Shown here piece after piece: positions 6,444-14,142 of a stretch of DNA of 15,314 nt. A program made the position numbers and the translations under genes. Positions within the stretch are counted from its first letter, which is position 1. Every line of letters begins with the position of its first letter. Source of the stretch: Gammaproteobacteria bacterium. GTDB taxonomy: Bacteria > Pseudomonadota > Gammaproteobacteria > BMS3Bbin11. Below the pieces are notes generated by a model that saw only the letters and a program-made list of their open reading frames with translations, was not told where the DNA came from and ran no database searches. The DNA lies in the NCBI GenBank assembly GCA_030617565.1, contig JAUWVE010000015.1:1-15314 (forward strand). The letters run 5' to 3'.

Positions 6444-7805
6444 ATGTTAGATGTTACATATAGTATTTTTGGATTCATCATCGCACTAGGCATACTGGTG
6501 GCCGTGCATGAGTTCGGGCACTTTTGGGTTGCGCGAAAACTCGGTATTAAAGTATTGAAGTTTTCTGTTGGCTTTGGCAGGGCAATCTGGTCACGTACAG
6601 CGAGTGACGGCACAGTTTACGCGCTGGGTGCTATCCCACTCGGTGGTTACGTCAAGATGCTGGATGAAAGCGAAGGCGAGGTCGCTGAGGAAGATAAGCC
6701 CCGCGCCTTTAACCGGCAACCAATCTGGAAGAGAATGCTGGTTGTGCTGGCCGGCCCCATGTTTAATTTCTTTTTTGCTATAGCGGCCTACAGCCTGGTT
6801 TTTGCCGGGGGTATGGAAGGCCTTACTCCTGTAGTCGGCAAGGTCGTCGAGGGCTCTGTTGCTGAAAGTGATGGTTTTCGCAGTGGTGATTTACTGCTGT
6901 CAGTGGATGGGCGGAAGCTGAATACATGGCAGGAGCAGCGCCTGTATTTATTCAGTAAGGCGCTGGCGCGCAAAACAGTTCAATATGAAGTACAGACCAG
7001 TGACGGCAGAATAATCAACCGTAGCCTGAATCTTGCTAATGTACCGATGTCTAAAATTGATGCCAGACTGGTGGCGGGCGGCATCGGACTTATTGGCTGG
7101 TATCCAACGCTATCACCAGTTATTGATCAGGTAGTCAGCGGCAAACCTGCATTTGCCGCAGGTCTAAAGCAAGGTGATTTAATTACTGCCATTGATGGAG
7201 AAAAGATAAGCAGTTGGGATGATGTCGTAAGATTGATATCAGTCAGTCCGGGAAGGCAGTTGAAACTTGATATTTCCCGCAATGGTTATTCTGAGTCTGT
7301 ATTTGTCACACCGGAAACGGCAATGGATGGCAACAGGGAGATTGGGCGTATAGGAATCAGCGTGCAGCCGGTAGAAGTCCCTGCAGACAGGATAGTCATG
7401 GTCAACTATGGCTTGATGGAGTCCCTTTATCGAGGCACTGAGACGACCTGGATGATGTCTTTACTGACGCTGCGTATGCTGGCAAAAATGGTTACCCTTG
7501 AAATATCCAGCAAAAATATAAGCGGTCCGATTACCATTGCTCAATATGCGGGGAAGTCAGCACAGGTTGGCTTTAGTAGTTTTATATTGTTTCTGGCAAT
7601 TGTGAGTGTGAGCCTGGGCGTACTTAATCTACTGCCTATACCTGTTCTTGATGGCGGACATTTGCTTTATTACACGATAGAGGCGGTTACCAGAAAGCCG
7701 GTTTCTGAAAAAGTAATGATATGGGGCCAGCAAGTTGGTATCCTGCTGCTTTTTTTATTAATGTCTCTTGCCGTATATAACGATCTCGGACGACTGTTTC
7801 CCTGA
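6444..7805 (+). CDS. rseP: Intramembrane site-2 zinc metalloprotease RseP
   Basis: RseP is an inner-membrane protease that makes the second cut in the anti-sigma factor RseA, releasing sigma E, and also clears signal peptides. The zinc motif HEFGH is at residues 22-26 in the first membrane segment. The membrane re-entrant loop motif GGYVKMLDE follows. Two periplasmic PDZ domains span roughly 115-200 and 205-300. The third zinc ligand is D403 in LPIPVLDGGH, and a last membrane segment follows. At 453 aa it is close to E. coli (450). The ATG at 6444 gives MLDVTYSIFGF, fitting the family. The 20 bases before it contain no Shine-Dalgarno, unlike rpsB, tsf, frr and lpxA in this window. bamA begins 29 bp downstream, as is usual. 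Confidence 0.97.
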   Translation: MLDVTYSIFGFIIALGILVAVHEFGHFWVARKLGIKVLKFSVGFGRAIWSRTASDGTVYALGAIPLGGYVKMLDESEGEVAEEDKPRAFNRQPIWKRMLVVLAGPMFNFFFAIAAYSLVFAGGMEGLTPVVGKVVEGSVAESDGFRSGDLLLSVDGRKLNTWQEQRLYLFSKALARKTVQYEVQTSDGRIINRSLNLANVPMSKIDARLVAGGIGLIGWYPTLSPVIDQVVSGKPAFAAGLKQGDLITAIDGEKISSWDDVVRLISVSPGRQLKLDISRNGYSESVFVTPETAMDGNREIGRIGISVQPVEVPADRIVMVNYGLMESLYRGTETTWMMSLLTLRMLAKMVTLEISSKNISGPITIAQYAGKSAQVGFSSFILFLAIVSVSLGVLNLLPIPVLDGGHLLYYTIEAVTRKPVSEKVMIWGQQVGILLLFLLMSLAVYNDLGRLFP

Positions 7806-7834
7806 GGAAACTCTGAATAACCAAGAACTAGAAA

Positions 7835-10129
7835 ATGATCAAATCAAAGATACTTTTTATTAGCTTTCTTACATTTTTCATCTGGTCTATACAGGCCTTT
7901 GCACTGGAGGAGTTTGAAGTTACAGACATCCAGGTCAATGGAATACAACGGATCTCTGCTGGTACCATCTTCAATTATTTGCCGATTAAGGTGGGTGATT
8001 TTGTAGATGATAATGAAGTAAACGAAGCCATAAAAGCGCTATATGATACTGGTTTCTTTCAGGATATTGAGTTAAGCCGGGAAGGCGGTGTGTTGATTGT
8101 CGATATTGTTGAGCGCCCGACTGTTGCCAGTGTAGAGTTTTCCGGTAACAAGGAATTCGAAACCGAAGCGCTGAAAAAAGGTATGTTACAGGTCGGTTTT
8201 GGTGAGGGGCTGGTTTTCAAAAAAGCCATCCTGGAAAAGGTGTCTCAGGAACTTCGCACACAATATTACAGTAGCGGCAAATATTCTGTAGATATCAAAA
8301 CAACCGTTACACCGCTGGAAAGAAACCGGGTAAAAATCAATATTGACATAAAGGAAGGAAAAACAGCCAGAGTCGGTGATGTTTCTCTTGTAGGAAACAA
8401 CGTGTTTTCTGACAAAAAACTATTAAAGAATTTTAAGGTAAAACCCAAAACGGGATGGAACAAACTGAATTTTCTCAGTAAGTCAGATCAGTATTCAAAG
8501 CAGAAGTTGGCAGGTGATCTTGAGGCCTTGCGCAGTTATTACCAGGACCGGGGCTATCTGGATTTCAAAATTGAATCCACCCAGGTGTCAATCAGTGAGA
8601 ATAAAAAGAAGATATTCATCACCATCAATATTTCTGAGGGCAAGGTCTATACAATAAAGCAGGTCAGTCTACGGGGGAAATTTGTGGTACCTGAAGAAGA
8701 CCTGAAGGTTCTGGTGACGATTTTCAATGGTGACATTTTCTCCCGCAAGGAAGTAGAAAAAACCAGTAAGGCAATTAGTGACCGTCTGGCTGAGTCCGGG
8801 TATACGTTTGCTAATGTTAATGCGATACCTGATATTGACAAGGAAAACCGGACGGTTTCATTTGTTTTTGCCATAGATCCATCTAAAAGGGTCTATGTCA
8901 GGCGAATTAATATTTCCGGCAATACAACAACAAGAGATGAAGTTATTCGGCGGGAGCTCAGGCAAATTGAAGGCGGCTGGCTGTCTACCAAAGATGTCAG
9001 GCGTTCAAAAGTACGTTTGCAGCGATTGAGTTTTTTTGATGATGTCAATATTGAAACCCCGGCTGTCCCCGGTACTGAAGACCAGGTTGATGTAAATGTG
9101 CGGGTCAAAGAGCGCCAGACCGGCAGTATGATGTTCGGCCTGGGTTTTTCCGAGGCAGATGGTATCCTGTTGCAGGCAAGTATCAATCAGAAAAATTTGT
9201 TTGGTTCCGGCAGGGAGCTGGATTTAAGTCTTGATACATCCAAAGTTACAAAATCAATCAGATTGCGTTATTTCAATCCCTACTATACCGTCAATGGTGT
9301 AAGCCGTGGGTTCTATCTGACCTACACTGACATTGATGCGGCCGAGGCGGACCTTACCAGGTACATCAATGAAACCCTCAGTCTTGGTGTCAATTATCGT
9401 ATTCCACTTTCAGAAAATAACAGTTTTACCTTTAGTTTTGGTCCTGATCGTACCAATCTTTCTGCAACTGATGGTACGCCGGATGAAATTCTGGCTTATA
9501 TAGCGGTGCATCCGAATGACTGGTATTTAAAAACCACGGCAAGCTGGCTGCATGATACACGTGACAGTATTCTTTATCCCACAAGGGGATTTTATGCCCG
9601 ATTTCTTGGCGAGGTATCGATTCCGGGCAGTGAGATCGATTACTATAAGACCGGCGCATCATTCTCCTGGCATTTACCCACAATCAGTGAAGTTGTTCTG
9701 AAATTTAGCGGTGACCTGGGATATGGTGATGTTTACGGTGACACCCTGTTATTCCCGTTTTACAAAAATTACTATGCGGGCGGCAGCAGTTCTGTCAGAG
9801 GCTATAGAGCCAGATCGCTGGGGCCTCGGGACAGTAACGGAGATCCTATAGGTGGTAGTCGTAGAGTCGTTGGAGGCTTTGATATTCTGATTCCCTTCCC
9901 CTTCAGTGAAAAGAAAGATAAACGGCTTTCTTTGTTTATGGATGGCGGCATGGTGTTTGCCCCAAGAGAGGATATCGACCTGGCTGAAATGCGGTATTCC
10001 TATGGTGTTGGATTATTCTGGTATTCACCTGTTGGCCCACTCGCCCTCAGCTATGCTTTACCCATCAATGACGAGCTTGGAGATGATCTGGAAAAATTCC
10101 AGTTCACAATCGGCAGGGGATTCAAGTAA
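7835..10129 (+). CDS. bamA: Outer membrane protein assembly factor BamA
   Basis: BamA is the central outer-membrane insertase that folds beta-barrel proteins. A signal peptide covers residues 1-23, with AFA before LEEFEV as the likely cut. Five POTRA domains follow (about 24-425), starting with EEFEVTDIQVNGIQRIS. The 16-strand barrel runs to the end. The loop-6 signature is GGSSSVRGYRA (VRGY at 654-657), where E. coli has VRGF. The length of 764 aa is shorter than E. coli (810), mainly in the barrel, suggesting smaller outer loops. The protein ends FQFTIGRGFK: the terminal beta-signal is recognisable but the final residue is Lys, not the usual aromatic. The ribosome site is weak. skp, the periplasmic chaperone that feeds BamA, follows. 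Confidence 0.97.
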   Translation: MIKSKILFISFLTFFIWSIQAFALEEFEVTDIQVNGIQRISAGTIFNYLPIKVGDFVDDNEVNEAIKALYDTGFFQDIELSREGGVLIVDIVERPTVASVEFSGNKEFETEALKKGMLQVGFGEGLVFKKAILEKVSQELRTQYYSSGKYSVDIKTTVTPLERNRVKINIDIKEGKTARVGDVSLVGNNVFSDKKLLKNFKVKPKTGWNKLNFLSKSDQYSKQKLAGDLEALRSYYQDRGYLDFKIESTQVSISENKKKIFITINISEGKVYTIKQVSLRGKFVVPEEDLKVLVTIFNGDIFSRKEVEKTSKAISDRLAESGYTFANVNAIPDIDKENRTVSFVFAIDPSKRVYVRRINISGNTTTRDEVIRRELRQIEGGWLSTKDVRRSKVRLQRLSFFDDVNIETPAVPGTEDQVDVNVRVKERQTGSMMFGLGFSEADGILLQASINQKNLFGSGRELDLSLDTSKVTKSIRLRYFNPYYTVNGVSRGFYLTYTDIDAAEADLTRYINETLSLGVNYRIPLSENNSFTFSFGPDRTNLSATDGTPDEILAYIAVHPNDWYLKTTASWLHDTRDSILYPTRGFYARFLGEVSIPGSEIDYYKTGASFSWHLPTISEVVLKFSGDLGYGDVYGDTLLFPFYKNYYAGGSSSVRGYRARSLGPRDSNGDPIGGSRRVVGGFDILIPFPFSEKKDKRLSLFMDGGMVFAPREDIDLAEMRYSYGVGLFWYSPVGPLALSYALPINDELGDDLEKFQFTIGRGFK

Positions 10130-10162
10130 ACTATCAACCTGACAGTACCACAATCTTGAGAA

Positions 10163-10678
10163 ATGAAAATCATGTCTAATAAAATTAAAGTTATTGCAAT
10201 GCTGACTTTTGCGATGGCATTCTTTCCCGCAGTATCTTCTGCTGAAACAAAAATTGGCTTTGTTAATCTGGTCAAATTAATTGAAGAAGCGCCGCAGGGT
10301 GCATCAGCCACGAAGAAGATTGAGGCAGAGTTCAGCCCGCGCGACAATGCGATACGCAAGAAACAGAAGAAGATTCAGAAACTGGAGTCGGATCTGGAAA
10401 AAAATAAACTGGTTATGAAGGCCTCTGAGTTATCAAAGAAAGACGCGGAACTTAGCAAGCTTTCCCGCAGCATCAAACGCGAAGCAGAAGAATTTCGCGA
10501 AGATTATAATCTGCGTAGAAATGAAGAATTAAAAATATTACAAAAGGTTGTGCGGGAAGCTATAAACGAAGTTGGGAAAGAAAATAAGTTTGATTTGATT
10601 ATGGCTGAAGGCGTACTTTTTGCCAGTAAAAAGGCAAATATCACGGAGTTGGTACTAAAGAAACTGCGTAGTAAGTAA
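10163..10678 (+). CDS. skp: Periplasmic chaperone Skp (OmpH family)
   Basis: Skp is a trimeric jellyfish-shaped chaperone that holds unfolded outer-membrane proteins between the Sec translocon and BamA. A signal peptide ends at SSA (25-27) before ETKIGFVN, where the first beta strand begins. Residues about 45-145 are rich in K and E with heptad-like spacing, giving the coiled-coil tentacles. The C-terminal part (FDLIMAEGVLFAS) returns to the trimer body. At 171 aa it is near E. coli (161). Two starts are possible: ATG at 10163, with GAG only 2 nt away, and ATG at 10172, with that GAG 11 nt away. The choice changes only three residues of the signal peptide. The bamA-skp-lpxD context is standard. 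Confidence 0.95.
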   Translation: MKIMSNKIKVIAMLTFAMAFFPAVSSAETKIGFVNLVKLIEEAPQGASATKKIEAEFSPRDNAIRKKQKKIQKLESDLEKNKLVMKASELSKKDAELSKLSRSIKREAEEFREDYNLRRNEELKILQKVVREAINEVGKENKFDLIMAEGVLFASKKANITELVLKKLRSK

Positions 10679-10694
10679 GGCCTTCACCTGTACT

Positions 10695-11708
10695 GTGAGT
10701 TTTCTGTTATCTGAGCTGGCTACTCGATTTGACCTTGAACTTAAGGGCTTGCCTGAAGTAAAAATAAGGACTGCTGCCAGTTTGCTGGATGCAGGTAAAG
10801 ACGATATCAGCTTCTGTACAGGTCGTCGCCATCTTTCTGAGCTTGAAGGGACTCAGGCAACAGCCGTTATTCTTCACCCTGATATGGCAGATTGTTACGG
10901 GGGGAATGCGTTATTGAGTGAAAACCCACATCTGGCTTTTGCAAGAATATCCCGTTTATTGTACCCGGAGAGACGCAGGCCGGCGGGAATCCACCCGTCT
11001 TCCGTTGTCCATGCCGAGGCTTTTGTGCATCATACGGCAAGCATAGCTGAAAATGTCATTATTGAAAAATCAGTAAACATAGCTGCTGGATGTGAAATCG
11101 GGGCAGGGTGCTTTGTGGGTGAAGATACCGTTATTGGTGAAGGTACTGTACTAAAAAATAACATCACCATTCATCATGAAACAGTAGTGGGCAGAAGCTG
11201 CATCATGCATAGTGGGTGTGTTATTGGCTCAGATGGCTTTGGGCATGCACGTGAAGGTGATCACTGGATACCCGTTCCTCAACTCGGGAAGGTGGTGATC
11301 GGTAATGATGTCAGTATTGGGGCAAATACAGCCATAGATCGCGGCGCTCTGGGTGATACTCTGATAGGCAATGGCGTCAAAATAGACAACCTGGTGCATA
11401 TTGCCCACAATGTGAGTATTGGAGATGATACCGCTATTGCCGCTTGTGCAGGTTTTGCAGGCAGTACGGTGGTCGGCAAACGATGTACATTTGCAGGTCA
11501 GGTCGGGGTGGCTGATAACATTTCGATTTGTGATGATGCTCATTTTACCGGGCAAACAGCGGTCCGTTCTGATATTACTGTGCCAGGCGTATATTCCTCC
11601 GGCACATTACTTGAGGAGACGCGTAGCTGGTTAAAAAATGCAACGCGTTTCAAACAACTAAATTTACTTTTTAAACAGGTCAGGGATCTGACAAAGAAGC
11701 AGGCATAA
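10695..11708 (+). CDS. lpxD: UDP-3-O-(3-hydroxyacyl)glucosamine N-acyltransferase
   Basis: LpxD is the cytoplasmic trimeric enzyme that adds the second 3-hydroxyacyl chain (N-linked) in lipid A synthesis, using acyl-ACP. The N-terminal uridine-binding domain spans about 1-98. Left-handed beta-helix hexapeptides follow (about 100-300), then a C-terminal helix. The catalytic His is H238 in HIAHN, matching E. coli H239, and GSDGFGHA and DRGALGDTLIGNG are also kept. The GTG start gives 337 aa (E. coli 341); no upstream in-frame start exists after the skp stop. The ribosome site is poor, with the nearest AAGG 14 nt away. The acyl-pocket segment reads TGQTAVR (285-291), where E. coli has TGMGMVM. 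Confidence 0.96.
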   Translation: MSFLLSELATRFDLELKGLPEVKIRTAASLLDAGKDDISFCTGRRHLSELEGTQATAVILHPDMADCYGGNALLSENPHLAFARISRLLYPERRRPAGIHPSSVVHAEAFVHHTASIAENVIIEKSVNIAAGCEIGAGCFVGEDTVIGEGTVLKNNITIHHETVVGRSCIMHSGCVIGSDGFGHAREGDHWIPVPQLGKVVIGNDVSIGANTAIDRGALGDTLIGNGVKIDNLVHIAHNVSIGDDTAIAACAGFAGSTVVGKRCTFAGQVGVADNISICDDAHFTGQTAVRSDITVPGVYSSGTLLEETRSWLKNATRFKQLNLLFKQVRDLTKKQA

Positions 11709-11725
11709 ATAACACGAAAGGCCAG

Positions 11726-12175
11726 ATGATGAACACCATAGATATCCATGAAATTCTCAAGTACCTGCCGCACAGGTACCCCTTCCTGCTGATAGATCGG
11801 ATTACTGATTATGAAAAAGATACATCATTAACTGCAATCAAAAATATCACCTATAACGAACCATTCTTTCCGGGGCACTATCCCAGCAGGCCGGTTATGC
11901 CGGGTGTTCTATTAATCGAAGTGATGGCGCAGGCGGCTGCTTTACTGGCCGCAATAAGCTCAGATGTGAAAGGTGGTGACAGCAATCTGGTTTACTATTT
12001 TGTTGGTGTAGACAAGGTACGCTTTAAAAGACCAGTAGAGCCTGGTGATCAGTTGAAAGTGGACGTATCACTGGACAGGAAAGTGCGTGGAATGTGGTTT
12101 TGCTCATGTGTGATTACTGTTGATGGCGAGCGCTGTACCTCATCTGAATTGATGTTTACCGCACGGGAGGTTTGA
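11726..12175 (+). CDS. fabZ: 3-hydroxyacyl-ACP dehydratase FabZ
   Basis: FabZ dehydrates 3-hydroxyacyl-ACP in fatty acid elongation and so competes with LpxA and LpxD for the same substrate, which explains its place between them. It is a hot-dog fold enzyme of 149 aa (E. coli 151). The motif LPHRYPFLLIDR is at 14-25. Catalytic H51 is in FFPGHYP and E65 in PGVLLIEVMAQA, and RFKRPVEPGD follows. Two adjacent ATG codons (11726, 11729) could start it. GAAAGG at 11716-11721 lies 4 nt from the first and 7 nt from the second, so the second is at least as likely. The stop abuts the lpxA GTG. Confidence 0.97.
   Translation: MMNTIDIHEILKYLPHRYPFLLIDRITDYEKDTSLTAIKNITYNEPFFPGHYPSRPVMPGVLLIEVMAQAAALLAAISSDVKGGDSNLVYYFVGVDKVRFKRPVEPGDQLKVDVSLDRKVRGMWFCSCVITVDGERCTSSELMFTAREV
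12165..12170 (+). promoter_or_regulatory. Strong ribosome binding site for lpxA inside fabZ
   Basis: GGGAGG lies within the last codons of fabZ, 5 nt before the GTG at 12176. It is the best Shine-Dalgarno in the window. It settles the choice of a GTG start directly after the fabZ TGA. Confidence 0.85.
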
Positions 12176-12946
12176 GTGATCTCCCCTCATGCCATTATTG
12201 AGGAAGGTGCTGTTATAGGAAAGGATGTCTCAATTGGGCATTTTTCCATCGTAGGAAAAAATGTAAAGATAGGAGACGGGACTAAGGTAGGCCCGTATGT
12301 CACCCTCACCGGCCATACCAGTATAGGAAAAAATAACCATATTTTTCAATATTCTTCTGTTGGTGAAGTCCCACAGAGCACTGCTTATAATAACGAGCCG
12401 ACCGAGCTGTTGATCGGTGATAATAATGTCGTGCGTGAGTTTTGTACCCTTCATGTCGGTACACAGGAAGGCGGTGGAATCACACGCATCGGCAATGACA
12501 ATTTTCTCATGGCTTATGTCCATATCGCACATGATTGCATACTGGGCAACAACATAATTTTTGCAAATGGCTCCAGTCTGGCAGGCCATGTAGTCGTCGG
12601 TGATCATGTTATTTTTGGCGGTTTTACCCTGATTCATCAGTTCTGCAAAATTGGCGCTCATGTTATGACAGGCATCGGCGCAGTTTCTTTCAAGGATATT
12701 CCACCCTATCTCAAGGTGGCCGGTAATACAGCACGTCCATACGGGATCAATGTGAAGGGCTTGCAGCGCCGTGGATTCGATGAGGACGATATTTCAGCAT
12801 TAAAGAATGCATACCGGACGCTCTATCGTTCACAGCTTAGCTTTCAGGATGCTATAGACGATATTCTTAAGTTGTCTGCTGAAGATGCGAATGTAAAAAT
12901 ATTTGCTGATTTTCTGCTCAATAGCGAACGGGGTGTCGTTCGCTGA
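12176..12946 (+). CDS. lpxA: UDP-N-acetylglucosamine O-acyltransferase
   Basis: LpxA performs the first step of lipid A synthesis, moving a 3-hydroxyacyl chain from ACP to the 3-OH of UDP-GlcNAc in the cytoplasm. Hexapeptide repeats of a left-handed beta helix run to about residue 185, then a helical tail. Catalytic H119 (E. coli H125) is in HIAHD, with H93, H138 and H154 also kept, and the tail signature is GLQRRGF. The length of 256 aa is close to E. coli (262). The GTG start abuts the fabZ stop and has GGGAGG at 12165-12170. At three functional positions the residue differs from E. coli: I167 for the ruler G173, T185 for H191, and A70 for K76. lpxB begins 9 bp after it. Confidence 0.97.
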   Translation: MISPHAIIEEGAVIGKDVSIGHFSIVGKNVKIGDGTKVGPYVTLTGHTSIGKNNHIFQYSSVGEVPQSTAYNNEPTELLIGDNNVVREFCTLHVGTQEGGGITRIGNDNFLMAYVHIAHDCILGNNIIFANGSSLAGHVVVGDHVIFGGFTLIHQFCKIGAHVMTGIGAVSFKDIPPYLKVAGNTARPYGINVKGLQRRGFDEDDISALKNAYRTLYRSQLSFQDAIDDILKLSAEDANVKIFADFLLNSERGVVR

Positions 12947-12955
12947 AACGATACC

Positions 12956-14140
12956 ATGCAGGAAAGGAAAATATTTAAGATAGGCATCGTTGCTGGTGAA
13001 GTCTCGGGTGATCTGCTTGCTGCCGGACTAATTCGTGAACTGAGGCAATACCCTTATACATTCGAATTTACAGGCATTGCCGGCCCGAAGATGCAGGAGC
13101 AGGGCTGCGAAAGCCTGTACCCAATGAACAAACTGACTCTCATGGGGCTGGATGGCCTTTTTGCAAGATTGTCGGAAATTCTACAAATTCGCCGCAGCCT
13201 GGTGCATTATTTTGAGGCTGATTCACCTGATTTATTCATCGGTGTTGATGCCCCGGATTTTAATCTGGGTCTTGAAAAAAAATTACGTAAATCAGGAATT
13301 CCTGTGTTGCACTATGTCAGTCCGACTGTCTGGGCCTGGCGAAAATATCGTCTCAGGTCTATGCGCCACTCCATAGACAGAATTCTTGTTTTGTTTCCCT
13401 TTGAGCTCGAATTCTACCGCCAGCATAAGTTGAATGCGAAGCTGGTCGGTCACCCTATGGTCAGGGATATAAATAGTGATCCGGACATTGATTCATTGAG
13501 GAAAAGTTTTGGGCTTTCTTTGCAAAAAAAAGTAATCGCCCTGTTGCCGGGAAGCCGGCGCGGGGAGATTCAGCGTATGGCAGGGGACTTTTTACAGGCA
13601 GCGGCTGAACTTGCTGGGAAATACCCGGATCTGCAGTTTGTTACAGCCATGCCTGATTCCGCACTGATGGATGTGTTTGAGGAAGAAGTGCAAAAGGCTG
13701 ATATAAAAAGTATTGATCTGGTTCGTGTCGTTGGACACTCCAGGGACATTATGGCATGTGCAGATATTCTCATGCTTGCCTCAGGTACGGCTGCTCTTGA
13801 AGCGGCAATTGTCGGCAGACCCGTCGTTGTTGCTTACAAGGTATCCTGGCTCACAAAAACCATGGTGCAATTGCTTGCCAGAGTAAAATATTTTTCCATG
13901 CCGAATAATCTGGTCGGCTATAGACTGGTTCCGGAACTGATGCAGGATGATTGTACGCCAGAAAATCTTGAACGTGAGGTGAGTCGATATCTCAGTGATG
14001 AAACAGAGGCCAACAAGGTTACAAAAGCATTTAAGCAGATACGAGAAAGCCTGGATCTTGATTCCGACCGCCTGGCAGCAGAAACAGTGCTGGATATGCT
14101 GGGCTTGAATTATGAAACAGAACCGGGGCAGGGGCGGTAA
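12956..14140 (+). CDS. lpxB: Lipid-A-disaccharide synthase
   Basis: LpxB is a membrane-associated GT19 glycosyltransferase that joins UDP-2,3-diacylglucosamine and lipid X into the beta-1,6 disaccharide of lipid A. The N-terminal motif VAGEVSGDLLAAGLIREL is at 12-29. D98 in GVDAPDFN matches a residue essential in the family. HYVSPTVWAWRKYR and VGHPMVRD follow, then the C-terminal LPGSRRGE and LASGTAALEAAIVGRPVVV of the UDP-binding half. At 394 aa it fits the family (E. coli 382). It starts 9 bp after lpxA with no convincing Shine-Dalgarno, so coupling to lpxA is likely. lpxH and lpxK are not in the window. Confidence 0.97.
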   Translation: MQERKIFKIGIVAGEVSGDLLAAGLIRELRQYPYTFEFTGIAGPKMQEQGCESLYPMNKLTLMGLDGLFARLSEILQIRRSLVHYFEADSPDLFIGVDAPDFNLGLEKKLRKSGIPVLHYVSPTVWAWRKYRLRSMRHSIDRILVLFPFELEFYRQHKLNAKLVGHPMVRDINSDPDIDSLRKSFGLSLQKKVIALLPGSRRGEIQRMAGDFLQAAAELAGKYPDLQFVTAMPDSALMDVFEEEVQKADIKSIDLVRVVGHSRDIMACADILMLASGTAALEAAIVGRPVVVAYKVSWLTKTMVQLLARVKYFSMPNNLVGYRLVPELMQDDCTPENLEREVSRYLSDETEANKVTKAFKQIRESLDLDSDRLAAETVLDMLGLNYETEPGQGR

Positions 14141-14142
14141 AG

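Noticed and set aside
7162..7167. GTCTAA inside rseP as a sigma E -10 for bamA
   Set aside because: The upstream bases at the right spacing do not match GGAACTT, and the site is over 600 bp from bamA.
7262..7294. GAAACTT with TCTGA as a sigma E promoter in rseP
   Set aside because: The spacer is about 21 bp, too long for sigma E, and the -35 has an extra A.
11761..11779. Perfect 7-bp inverted repeat with 5-nt loop early in fabZ
   Set aside because: About five such repeats with loops of 3-8 nt are expected by chance in a window this size. The bases also code the conserved LPHRYP motif.
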